A stretch of 12,279 nt of DNA. Origin: DASPTB01 sp035623615 (GTDB lineage Bacteria; Actinomycetota; UBA4738). The stretch's first letter is position 1; every line of letters begins with the position of its first letter. Both the position numbers and the translations under genes were made by a program. The notes beneath the pieces are model-generated. The model was not told the DNA's origin. It made no database searches and was given only the letters and a program-made list of their open reading frames with translations. The stretch spans positions 1 to 12,279 of the forward strand of contig DASPTB010000083.1 of NCBI GenBank assembly GCA_035623615.1, given 5' to 3'. This document shows, in pieces, positions 1-5,635 of the stretch.

Positions 1-605
1 CGTTGGGGGGCACGGTGAACGACGTGGTGCTCGCCTCGGTCGCCGGCGGCCTGCACCGGTGGTTGCGCGCTCGCCACGAGCCGGTGCGCAACCGGACGCT
101 GCGCGCCATGGTTCCCGTATCGGTCAGGTTACCTGACGATCCGAGCGGGATGGGGAATCGCCTCTCGACACTGTTCGTCGACCTGCCCGTCGGTCCCGTG
201 GGGCCGAAGCGGCGCCTCGCGATCATCCGCGAGGGGACGAGGAACCTCAAGGAGTCCCGCCAGGCCGTCGGCGCCGAGTTCCTGATGAACATCGGGGCCT
301 GGGCGCCGCCGACGATCCACGCGCTCGCGGCGCGTGTGGCCGCGCGAACCCGGTTCTTCAACCTGGTGGTGTCGAACGTGCCCGGGCCGCAGGTCCCCCT
401 GTACATCGCCGGTGCGAAGCTGCTTGGGGCCTACCCGCTGATGCCGCTTGCCGGCGGGACCGGGCTGTCGGTCGCGGTGACGAGCCTGGCCGGCACGATG
501 GCGTTCGGCCTCGTCGGCGACTGGGACACGCTCCCCGACATCGAGGTGCTCGCGACGGGGCTCGCCGAATCGATCGAGGAGTTGCGCAAAGCGGCCGGGC
601 GATGA
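1..605 (+). CDS. WS/DGAT-family acyltransferase (wax ester synthase/diacylglycerol acyltransferase), C-terminal part; 5' end outside window
   Basis: This is the last about 200 residues of a protein entered at its left edge; the reading frame begins at base 3 and no start is visible. WS/DGAT enzymes acylate fatty alcohols or diacylglycerol with acyl-CoA and make storage wax esters or triacylglycerol at the inner membrane face. Visible marks of the C-terminal WES domain are TVNDVVLA (visible residues 4-11), the MVPVSVR strand (36-42), GNRLSTLFVDLP (51-62), the SNVPGP signature (124-129) and a GLSVAVTSLAG segment near 154-164. Full members are about 450-480 residues, so the HHxxxDG catalytic half lies outside the window. 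The stop overlaps the next start (ATGA), implying translational coupling to the C45 hydrolase. The family is clear; whether wax ester or triacylglycerol is the product cannot be told. Confidence 0.88.
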   Translation, partial: LGGTVNDVVLASVAGGLHRWLRARHEPVRNRTLRAMVPVSVRLPDDPSGMGNRLSTLFVDLPVGPVGPKRRLAIIREGTRNLKESRQAVGAEFLMNIGAWAPPTIHALAARVAARTRFFNLVVSNVPGPQVPLYIAGAKLLGAYPLMPLAGGTGLSVAVTSLAGTMAFGLVGDWDTLPDIEVLATGLAESIEELRKAAGR

Positions 606-1708
606 CGACGCCCATGCCGATTCCGTTCGTCCAGGTGCGGGGTGACCACCGGGCGGTCGGGCGGCAGGTCGGCGAGGCGTGCGAAGCCGAGATCGTTGCG
701 CGCGTCGAGCGCGATCCCGGACCGAGGTACACGCGCGAGTCGCAGCGCGCGCTGGCCGAGCGGTACCGGACGGTGACGGCCCAGGCGTATCCGTGGCTGA
801 TCGACGAGCTCGAGGGCGTCGCCGAGGGCGCGGGCGTCGACCCGCTCGACGTGTTCGCGGCCTCGATCGAAGAGCTCTGGACCGAGCTGACCGAGGCCCC
901 GACCGAAGGCCGGCGAGAGCCGTCGCCTGACTCGTCCGAGCGCGGGAAGTGTTCTGACCTCGTCGCCACCCCGCCGCTCACCGAGGAGGGCGCGACACTG
1001 GTCGCGCACAACAACGACCTCTCGCCCGAGAGCGAGGCGCGACTCGTCGCACTGGAGTGGTCGGTGGACGCCGAGCCGCGCATGTTCACCATCGGCATCG
1101 GGCCGTGGATCAGCGTGGGTTGGAACGAGGCCGGCCTGTCGCTGACGGGCAACGAGCTCACGCCGAACGACGAGCGCGTGGGGATCCCCCGGCTCCTGCA
1201 GGTGCGCGACATCCTCCGGCAGTCCTCGGTCGACGACGCGGTGAAGGTCGCGCTGCACGCCGACCGGGCGTCGTCGTACTGCAACCTGCTCGCCCACCGC
1301 GACGGCACGGTCGTGTGCGTCGAAGGCTCCGCGAGCGACGCGGAGTTGATTCGTCCTGAGGGCGGCCGGCTCGCTCACACGAACCACTACGTGGCCGAGC
1401 GCATGCTCGGCTTCGAGGGCGACCCGGAGTACGCGAAGCACTCGGCCATCCGGTACCGGCGCGCGAAGTCGCTCCTCGACGAGATGTCGGCGGGCGACGA
1501 GCCGATCACGACGACGGCGCTCCGAGCGGCGCTCGGCGATCACGCCGGCGCGCCCGATTCGCTCTGCCGCCACGCCGAGGACGGCGCGTCGTCCAAGACG
1601 GTCTTCTGGTGCGTGGCCGACGTCTCGGCGGGCCGGGTGACGTACGGCCACGGCAACCCGTGCGACTCGGTGGATCAGGAGTACGCGTTCGACGGCCGGC
1701 CGGCCTGA
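602..1708 (+). CDS. C45-family Ntn-hydrolase (acyl-CoA:6-aminopenicillanate acyltransferase-like, AAT)
   Basis: The 368-residue protein belongs to the AAT/peptidase C45 family: N-terminal-nucleophile amidases or acyltransferases made as proenzymes that cut themselves before a cysteine. The likely nucleophile is Cys117 in GKCSDLV, giving a propeptide of about 116 residues. It is followed by LVAHNND (133-139), matching the GxNWDW strand of the family, by GWNEAGLSLTGN (173-184), and by LAHTNHY (257-263), which fits the conserved substrate-pocket segment. The N-terminus carries the helical propeptide pattern (DELEGVAEGAGV). No signal peptide or membrane segment is seen, so it is probably cytoplasmic. 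The ATG overlaps the upstream stop (ATGA), so it is co-translated with the WS/DGAT gene, which suggests an acyl-group or lipid-amide role. Substrate unknown; penicillin acylation should not be assumed. Confidence 0.85.
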   Translation: MTTPMPIPFVQVRGDHRAVGRQVGEACEAEIVARVERDPGPRYTRESQRALAERYRTVTAQAYPWLIDELEGVAEGAGVDPLDVFAASIEELWTELTEAPTEGRREPSPDSSERGKCSDLVATPPLTEEGATLVAHNNDLSPESEARLVALEWSVDAEPRMFTIGIGPWISVGWNEAGLSLTGNELTPNDERVGIPRLLQVRDILRQSSVDDAVKVALHADRASSYCNLLAHRDGTVVCVEGSASDAELIRPEGGRLAHTNHYVAERMLGFEGDPEYAKHSAIRYRRAKSLLDEMSAGDEPITTTALRAALGDHAGAPDSLCRHAEDGASSKTVFWCVADVSAGRVTYGHGNPCDSVDQEYAFDGRPA

Positions 1709-1724
1709 GGCCGACGCGCGGGGG

Positions 1725-2243
1725 CTAGAGGTACTGTCCGGGCGACTGCTGCGGTTGCTCGGGCTGCTGCCCCGGCCCCGGCATCATTCCCGGGGGAAGA
1801 CTCCGCCGCCGCAGCTCCTCGAACTGGGCACGCGCGGCCATCTGCTGCGCGTACATCGCCGCCTGGATCCCGTGGAACAGGCCCTCGAGCCAGCCGACGA
1901 GCAGCGCCTGCGCGACGCGGACCTCGGACTCGGTCGGCACCGATTCCATCGGCGGCGCGAGCGACTCGAGCTCACGCTGGAGGTCGGGGGACAGGACCTC
2001 GGACAGCTCCTGGACGGCCCGCTCGTACGCGTTGCGGAGCATGATGCGGCCACGTTCGTCCGGCGGCGCCTGCCGGGTCTCGTCGAGGAGCTCGCGAACC
2101 ATCGTGGCGATGCGCAAGACCTTGTCGGGCTCGGTCACCGCCGGCCGCGCGGCCTCCTCACCCTCCTCGTCGCGCTCTGCGGTGGGTCCACTCGGAACCA
2201 TGATCGCCGCGGGGTCCACGGTGGCCGGCTGGGACTCGTCCAT
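1725..2243 (-). CDS. bpa: Bacterial proteasome activator (Bpa/PafE, DUF2587 family)
   Basis: The 172-residue protein matches Bpa (PafE in Mycobacterium), an ATP-independent ring that docks on the 20S proteasome and feeds it unfolded or damaged proteins. Visible marks: an acidic disordered N-terminus (1-40), then the helical core with KVLRIATMVRELLDE (41-55) and the highly typical VGWLEGLFHGIQ (116-127) plus QQMAARAQ (133-140), then a Pro/Gln-rich linker ending in GQYL. That C-terminal motif is the HbYX-like tail known to open the proteasome gate. Start chosen at the ATG at 2243; the open frame continues upstream, but only as a shadow of the Cys-rich gene, which ends 11 bases before it. A weak GTGGGG lies just upstream. 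It sits last in the minus-strand run and converges with the C45 gene, leaving a 16-bp gap. No proteasome subunit gene is in the window. Confidence 0.93.
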   Translation of the reverse strand: MDESQPATVDPAAIMVPSGPTAERDEEGEEAARPAVTEPDKVLRIATMVRELLDETRQAPPDERGRIMLRNAYERAVQELSEVLSPDLQRELESLAPPMESVPTESEVRVAQALLVGWLEGLFHGIQAAMYAQQMAARAQFEELRRRSLPPGMMPGPGQQPEQPQQSPGQYL

Positions 2244-2254
2244 CGAGCCCCACG

Positions 2255-2587
2255 CTAGCAGGCTTTCCGAAGACAGAAGTTCCAGCATCCTCGGTCGGGG
2301 ATGCACGCGACGTAGTCCCTGCCGCACCCCCTGCACCGGAAGAGGTGTCCTCCGCACGCGCACCCGGTGCAGCTGATCACGGTGCACCAGATCCCGTCGC
2401 ACCGGACGAGCACGAGCGGCTCCGCGCCCGCATCCTCGCCGGGCGAGGGCGCCAGCGCGTCGCTCAGCTGCCCGGCGGCCTCCGGAACGCCGGCCATCTG
2501 CGAGAAGAACCGAAGCGCCGCGTCGGCAGCGTGACGGAGCAGGCCGCGGCGGCCGAACGCACCCGAGGATGGGAGGCGACCGCTCAC
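2255..2587 (-). CDS. Small cysteine-rich protein of the MauA/MauD-like cluster, function unknown
   Basis: I do not recognise a named family. The 110-residue protein has an N-terminal RRGLL (13-17) followed by a moderately hydrophobic stretch (AADAALRFFSQMAG). It looks like a weak or degenerate twin-arginine signal, so export is uncertain. The C-terminal half (63-110) has 11 cysteines, arranged as CxxxxC, CTGCAC, CRGC and CIPDRGCWNFC. The ISCTGC segment (71-76) parallels ISCSGC in the MauA-like protein upstream, and both proteins have a Val-x-Cys-(Val/Ile)-Pro step followed by clustered Cys. It has only two tryptophans (67 and 102), each next to a cysteine. The GTG start overlaps the upstream thioredoxin stop (GTGA), so the two are co-translated. 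It is probably a client of the neighbouring thiol-redox proteins or a metal or disulfide module; a zinc-ribbon-like cytoplasmic protein is the alternative. Confidence 0.75.
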   Translation of the reverse strand: MSGRLPSSGAFGRRGLLRHAADAALRFFSQMAGVPEAAGQLSDALAPSPGEDAGAEPLVLVRCDGIWCTVISCTGCACGGHLFRCRGCGRDYVACIPDRGCWNFCLRKAC

Positions 2588-3162
2588 GCCGGCCCACCCG
2601 TCGCGCGGGCGACGAGCTCATAAACGTCCTTCACCGTCGTCGCCACACCGCGCGCGCCGATGCGATCCTCCGGCGTCACGACGAAGACGTGCGGGGTGAC
2701 GAACGACTCGAAACGCCGCGCCACCTCGTCGCCCCGCTCGGTCACCAGGTCGGTCCGGCCGGCCGGGCGTCGCCAGCCGGCCGGCTGCTCGGCCGGATCG
2801 CCTCGGCTCACGACGATGGCGGGTGGGAGCGACCCGTCCTCGCAACCGCCGATCAGGCCGGGAACGAGATCCTCGCAAGGAGGACACCCCGGGTGCGCGA
2901 ACGTCACGAGGCGAAGCGCTCCGTTCCAGCGGTCGCCGGTGTAGGGCGACCCGTCGAGCGCGGTCGCCTCGATCCTCGGTGCGCGCGTTCCCACCGCGAG
3001 GCCGCCGTTCAGCGCGTCGAGCGCGCCGCTCGCCGGCGCGCCGGCGCGCTCGACCTCGGCGCGGAGTCGCGTGAGCGAACGCAGCATCGCGGCGACGACC
3101 ACGGCGAGAATCAGGACCGCCGCGAGCGTCAGCAGCACGACGACGAGGAGCACGGTGGTCAC
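2584..3162 (-). CDS. Membrane-anchored thioredoxin-like protein, MauD/TlpA type (second copy)
   Basis: The 192-residue protein has one strongly hydrophobic N-terminal segment (residues 4-27), then a thioredoxin-like domain expected outside the membrane. The entry strand LAVGTRAPRIEATALDG (55-71) is typical of TlpA/MauD proteins. The active site is CPPC (93-96) in TFAHPGCPPC, and the cis-proline is Pro157 in VTPHVFVV. Known MauD proteins help form disulfides in the methylamine dehydrogenase light chain; here the clients are inferred to be the cluster's Cys-rich proteins. The GTG at 3162 overlaps the previous stop (GTGA) and is preceded by AGGAG with 7-base spacing, so I prefer it over the in-frame GTG three codons on. 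The stop overlaps the start of the small Cys-rich gene. An additional Cys107 lies 11 residues after the active site. Confidence 0.87.
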   Translation of the reverse strand: MTTVLLVVVLLTLAAVLILAVVVAAMLRSLTRLRAEVERAGAPASGALDALNGGLAVGTRAPRIEATALDGSPYTGDRWNGALRLVTFAHPGCPPCEDLVPGLIGGCEDGSLPPAIVVSRGDPAEQPAGWRRPAGRTDLVTERGDEVARRFESFVTPHVFVVTPEDRIGARGVATTVKDVYELVARATGGPA

Positions 3163-3635
3163 GGGTCCACTCCTGCGGGGGGCAGGAGGCGAGCGATGGG
3201 CTCGATGCGCAGCGACGCGAGAATCGCGTCGAGCTCGCCGAACCTCGCTCGCTCGTTCCCCACGATGACGTACAGGCAGAAGGCTCGGCTCGAGGCGGCG
3301 AAGAATCGCTGCGCGCCGCCCTGGCCCCGGCGCGGCACCTGCATCGCGGTGGGGTGGACCTCGGCCGGGCTCACGCGCATGGGCAGGCGGTGCTCCCGGA
3401 ACAACGCGTCGCCGGCGAGCCGTGGGTCGTACTCGACGAGCGAGAACATCGCGTCCCGTTCGCTCATTGCGGCCGCGAGCCGTCCCGCGAACGAGCTGTC
3501 GTCTGGGACCATCGCGAAGCTCGACGCGTGCAGCACGGGAAAGTTGAGCGCGGGCGGCGGGACCGAAGGGACGAACGCTCGTCCCTCCCATCCGACGGGA
3601 AGGTCCACGCTGATGCCGTCCTTGGAGAGGATCAC
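3159..3635 (-). CDS. Conserved-type hypothetical protein, possible PsbP/Mog1-like fold
   Basis: The 158-residue product has no signal peptide or membrane segment. It opens with KDGISVDLPVGWEGR (5-19), a 'profile at a membrane/particle' opening common in small actinobacterial proteins of PsbP/Mog1/DcrB-like shape, and ends with a helix of the type ELDAILASLRI (134-144), which is usual for that fold. Between them lie short strands such as RFFAASSRAFCLYVIVG (110-126). This fold assignment rests on pattern only, not on a family signature. Its GTG start overlaps the stop of the membrane protein gene (GTGA) and its own stop overlaps the second thioredoxin start, so its place between them is strictly kept. 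It has a single cysteine (120). It may be a scaffold or accessory factor for the membrane proteins around it; no reaction can be proposed. Confidence 0.75.
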   Translation of the reverse strand: MILSKDGISVDLPVGWEGRAFVPSVPPPALNFPVLHASSFAMVPDDSSFAGRLAAAMSERDAMFSLVEYDPRLAGDALFREHRLPMRVSPAEVHPTAMQVPRRGQGGAQRFFAASSRAFCLYVIVGNERARFGELDAILASLRIEPIARLLPPAGVDP

Positions 3636-4228
3636 CGGACGAGCACCGCCAGCGCCATGGCCGCGACGCCGAGAGCGGCCTGGCCCGTGGCCGCCGAGCG
3701 CACAGCGAGCGGCTGCAGCCGCCGAAGCCCGGCGTCCATCTTCAGGAGCTCGTCGGTCGAACGAACGCGCCGTGCGGCGAGCACCGGCAGCGCCCGCGCC
3801 AGGCCGAACGTCGCGCCGATGAGGGCGCCGGCCGCGACCGAGCCGGAGACGGCGGCGATCACGAGCGCGGCGTAGACGCCGGCCGTCGTCACGACCGTCG
3901 CCACGCCGAGACCGAGCTGGAATCCGAACCCACCGCCGAAGACCCAGCCGCGATACCGGTGTCGCCACTCCTCGTTCACCTGCCGCGTCGGACCGGGGAG
4001 CGCCCGACCGCGCAGCGCAGTGTCGACCGCGGCGGCCCCGAGCGCCGCCAGGGCGGTCACCACGAGCGCCGGCCCGCGCGCCGGCGGCCCGGCCGCCGCG
4101 CCGATCGCCCCCGCCGCCGCCCCGGCCAGCATGCCGCCGGCGGCCGACGCCACCACGTAGAAGCCGACCGTCCAACCCCATCCCGCGATTCGGCCCCGCT
4201 GCCCGAGCGGGGTGATGCTTCCCAGCAT
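3632..4228 (-). CDS. Polytopic membrane protein of the MauA/MauD-like cluster, function unknown
   Basis: The 198-residue protein is mostly hydrophobic, with four to five likely membrane segments near 18-46, 52-72, 96-115, 117-148 and 172-196. It has small-residue packing patterns (GGMLAGAAAGAIGAAAG). A conserved-looking loop at 81-95 (TRQVNEEWRHRYRGW) lies between the second and third segments. General layout and context recall the CcdA/DsbD electron-transfer proteins often found beside TlpA/MauD thioredoxins. It contains no cysteine, so it cannot pass electrons by a CcdA-type thiol relay; a structural, assembly or transport role is more likely. Start: a GTG at 4234 would overlap the ribosome site, so I chose the ATG at 4228, which has GAGGAG 5 bases upstream. 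Its stop overlaps the next start by 4 nt (GTGA). Confidence 0.78.
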   Translation of the reverse strand: MLGSITPLGQRGRIAGWGWTVGFYVVASAAGGMLAGAAAGAIGAAAGPPARGPALVVTALAALGAAAVDTALRGRALPGPTRQVNEEWRHRYRGWVFGGGFGFQLGLGVATVVTTAGVYAALVIAAVSGSVAAGALIGATFGLARALPVLAARRVRSTDELLKMDAGLRRLQPLAVRSAATGQAALGVAAMALAVLVR

Positions 4229-4233
4229 CGACA

Positions 4234-4239
4234 CTCCTC
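4234..4239 (-). promoter_or_regulatory. Ribosome binding site GAGGAG deciding the ATG-4228 start
   Basis: GAGGAG sits 5 bases before the ATG at 4228 and overlaps both the micro-ORF stop and the competing GTG at 4234. That GTG is therefore unlikely to be the real start. Confidence 0.55.
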
Positions 4240-4318
4240 AGGGCGACCAGGTCGATCGCACCGCCGCGACGACCGCGACTGCGATCCCGACGACGGTCAC
4301 GGGCGACGGCGTCTCCAT
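4238..4318 (-). CDS. Putative 26-residue single-span membrane micropeptide
   Basis: This short frame has 26 codons plus stop. It begins with METPSPVTVVG, continues as one short Val/Ala-rich hydrophobic stretch (about residues 7-20, marginal for a membrane span) and ends RSTWSP. Its ATG shares one base with the stop of the MauD-like gene (TGATG) and has GGGAG 9 bases upstream. Its stop lies 9 bases before the membrane-protein ATG. It fills a gap that would otherwise be unusually long for this tight operon, which argues for a real gene. It could be a small subunit helping the membrane complex, or a leader frame that only couples translation to the next gene. Too short for the sequence alone to prove coding. 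Confidence 0.45.
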   Translation of the reverse strand: METPSPVTVVGIAVAVVAAVRSTWSP

Positions 4319-5007
4319 CACACGCCGCTCCCGGCGACGCGGGCGACCTTGGCGCCGCCGGTCTGCGCGAGGGCGACCTCCTCGTCCTCGATCGCGTCGC
4401 GTAGGAGCGAGCGCACCTGTTCCCACGAGCCGGCGGCGCCCTCCGAACGCACGGTCCCTTCCGGGCCGACGTACACGAAGTACGGCGACATCGTGATGCC
4501 GTAGCGCTCCCACGCTTCGGTGGACATGACGACCGGGACGTCCGGCGGCGCGAGATCGCGCAGGCGCGATGGACTCTCGCGGTCGCGGCCCTTGGTCACC
4601 ACGACGAGGCGAGCCCTTCCCGGAAGCGGCTCCGCGTCGTCGCGCAATCCTTCCCAGAGCGCGAGGCACGTCAGGCAGCCGCTCGACAGGAACGCCACGA
4701 GCGTGGGCCGCGCGCCGCGGACGGAGAGCTTGCGGGCCTCGCCCGAGGGCGTGTCCCCGGCGATGTCGGCGGCCGGCGGGCTCGACGCCCGCGGGGCGGG
4801 GAGGCCAGCCGCGAGGGCATCGGCGGCGCCGGCCGGGCTTGCGGGACGGAGCTCGAGCTCGTCCACGTAGTCCTGCCGGCCGGCGCCGCCGTCGTGCTCG
4901 GCCGGACCGAGGCGCCGCAGGATCTCGGCGTGACTCCTCAACAGTCCCACGACCAGGAACGAGAGAAGCACGAGCACCACGGTGTTCGTCACCACGATCA
5001 CGGTCAT
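4318..5007 (-). CDS. Membrane-anchored thioredoxin-like protein, MauD type (first copy)
   Basis: The 229-residue protein has an N-terminal membrane anchor (4-23), a long Ala/Pro-rich, probably flexible linker (about 55-95), and a thioredoxin-like domain with the redox motif CLTC (111-114) in FLSSGCLTC. The cis-proline is Pro175 in MSPYFVYVGPEG. This arrangement (anchor, SGC-x-x-C, then SPYFV) is the pattern of MauD, the methylamine utilisation protein needed for light-chain disulfide formation. The ATG at 5007 has a strong AAGGAGG with 9-base spacing, the best ribosome site in the cluster. It begins 25 bases after the MauA-like gene, so this start seems to be set independently of coupling. 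It differs from the second thioredoxin downstream in active-site sequence and in linker, suggesting separate substrates or opposite redox roles. Confidence 0.87.
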   Translation of the reverse strand: MTVIVVTNTVVLVLLSFLVVGLLRSHAEILRRLGPAEHDGGAGRQDYVDELELRPASPAGAADALAAGLPAPRASSPPAADIAGDTPSGEARKLSVRGARPTLVAFLSSGCLTCLALWEGLRDDAEPLPGRARLVVVTKGRDRESPSRLRDLAPPDVPVVMSTEAWERYGITMSPYFVYVGPEGTVRSEGAAGSWEQVRSLLRDAIEDEEVALAQTGGAKVARVAGSGV

Positions 5008-5016
5008 GTCCGTCGT

Positions 5017-5023
5017 CCTCCTT
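5017..5023 (-). promoter_or_regulatory. Strong Shine-Dalgarno AAGGAGG for the first MauD-like gene
   Basis: A 7-base consensus SD lies 9 bases before the ATG at 5007. The other genes of the run have weak or overlapping sites, so this gene may be translated at a higher level and without coupling. Confidence 0.7.
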
Positions 5024-5032
5024 GCCCCGTCG

Positions 5033-5635
5033 TCACAGGCATCCGGCGTTGTGTCTGCACGTGTACTGATCCACGGCGCTCGAGCAGTTGCAGTTCAGGC
5101 AGCCGATCCTGCACGGGGGGACGCACGTCACGAGCCGGCAGACCACCTCGGTCGTGCCTCGGACGTGCGTGTTGCACTGCCCGTACCGGAAGTGCACGCA
5201 GCACGTCCGGCGAACGCCGCATTCGTTGTCGCCGCAGTGGCATCCGCCGGGACACCCGGCGCCCGGCTTGCGGTTGCAGTCGATGTAGTAGCGGGTGTTG
5301 GTCGCGCCGCACAGCCCCGAACCCGTGTAGTGGCACTGCCACCAACCGGCGATGTACGCGTAGGGCGGGCAGCCGAAGTTGTCGCCGCCGGCGAGCTGGC
5401 AGCAGAACGCGGAATACCCCGTGCAGCACAGGCTCCCCGGCTTGCAACCCGAGCAGCTGATGAGCTGCTCGGCCGAGACGGGCCGAGTGAGGAAACGGAT
5501 CGGCGCGACGGCGGACGCCGACGCCGCGACGGCCGCCCGCACGAGCACGCTGCGGCGGGGCAGCCGCCGTTCGAGGAGCGACGCGGTGCGGTCGACGAGC
5601 GACGGCCCGCCCTCCTCGCTCGCCGGCCGCCTCAT
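5033..5635 (-). CDS. Tat-exported Cys-rich protein resembling methylamine dehydrogenase light chain (MauA-like)
   Basis: The 200-residue protein has a twin-arginine signal: RRLPRRSVLVRAA (23-35), then a hydrophobic Ala-rich stretch to about 50 and a likely cut near PVSA. The mature part (about 55-200) has 25 cysteines and only two tryptophans, W98-W99. The stretch CPPYAYIAGWWQCHY (89-103), followed by YYIDC (116-120) and a GCPGGC step, parallels what I recall of classical MauA (CPP...SW...CY...YRDCC...RCPC), where that Trp becomes part of tryptophan tryptophylquinone. The second cofactor Trp of MauA (in IIWC) appears here as EVVC. So it is light-chain-like in layout but probably cannot form the same cofactor. 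The ATG overlaps the MauE-like stop (ATGA). Two MauD-like and one MauE-like gene flank it. No heavy-chain gene is in the window. Function beyond an exported disulfide-rich protein is unknown. Confidence 0.82.
   Translation of the reverse strand: MRRPASEEGGPSLVDRTASLLERRLPRRSVLVRAAVAASASAVAPIRFLTRPVSAEQLISCSGCKPGSLCCTGYSAFCCQLAGGDNFGCPPYAYIAGWWQCHYTGSGLCGATNTRYYIDCNRKPGAGCPGGCHCGDNECGVRRTCCVHFRYGQCNTHVRGTTEVVCRLVTCVPPCRIGCLNCNCSSAVDQYTCRHNAGCL

Noticed and set aside
431..1651. Long minus-strand open frame (406 codons) opposite the C45 gene
   Set aside because: Arg/His/Pro-rich composition with no recognisable domain; the plus strand codes for a clear C45 protein. A shadow of high GC content.
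1701..1713. Hairpin CGGCC-TGA-GGCCG at the end of the C45 gene as a bidirectional terminator
   Set aside because: Only 5 bp with a 3-base loop made of the stop codon and no T-run; too weak to call, although the two genes converge here.
2569..3822. 417-codon plus-strand open frame over the second thioredoxin and its neighbours
   Set aside because: Arg-rich, no domain, and opposite three coupled minus-strand genes, one of them with a clear CPPC thioredoxin.
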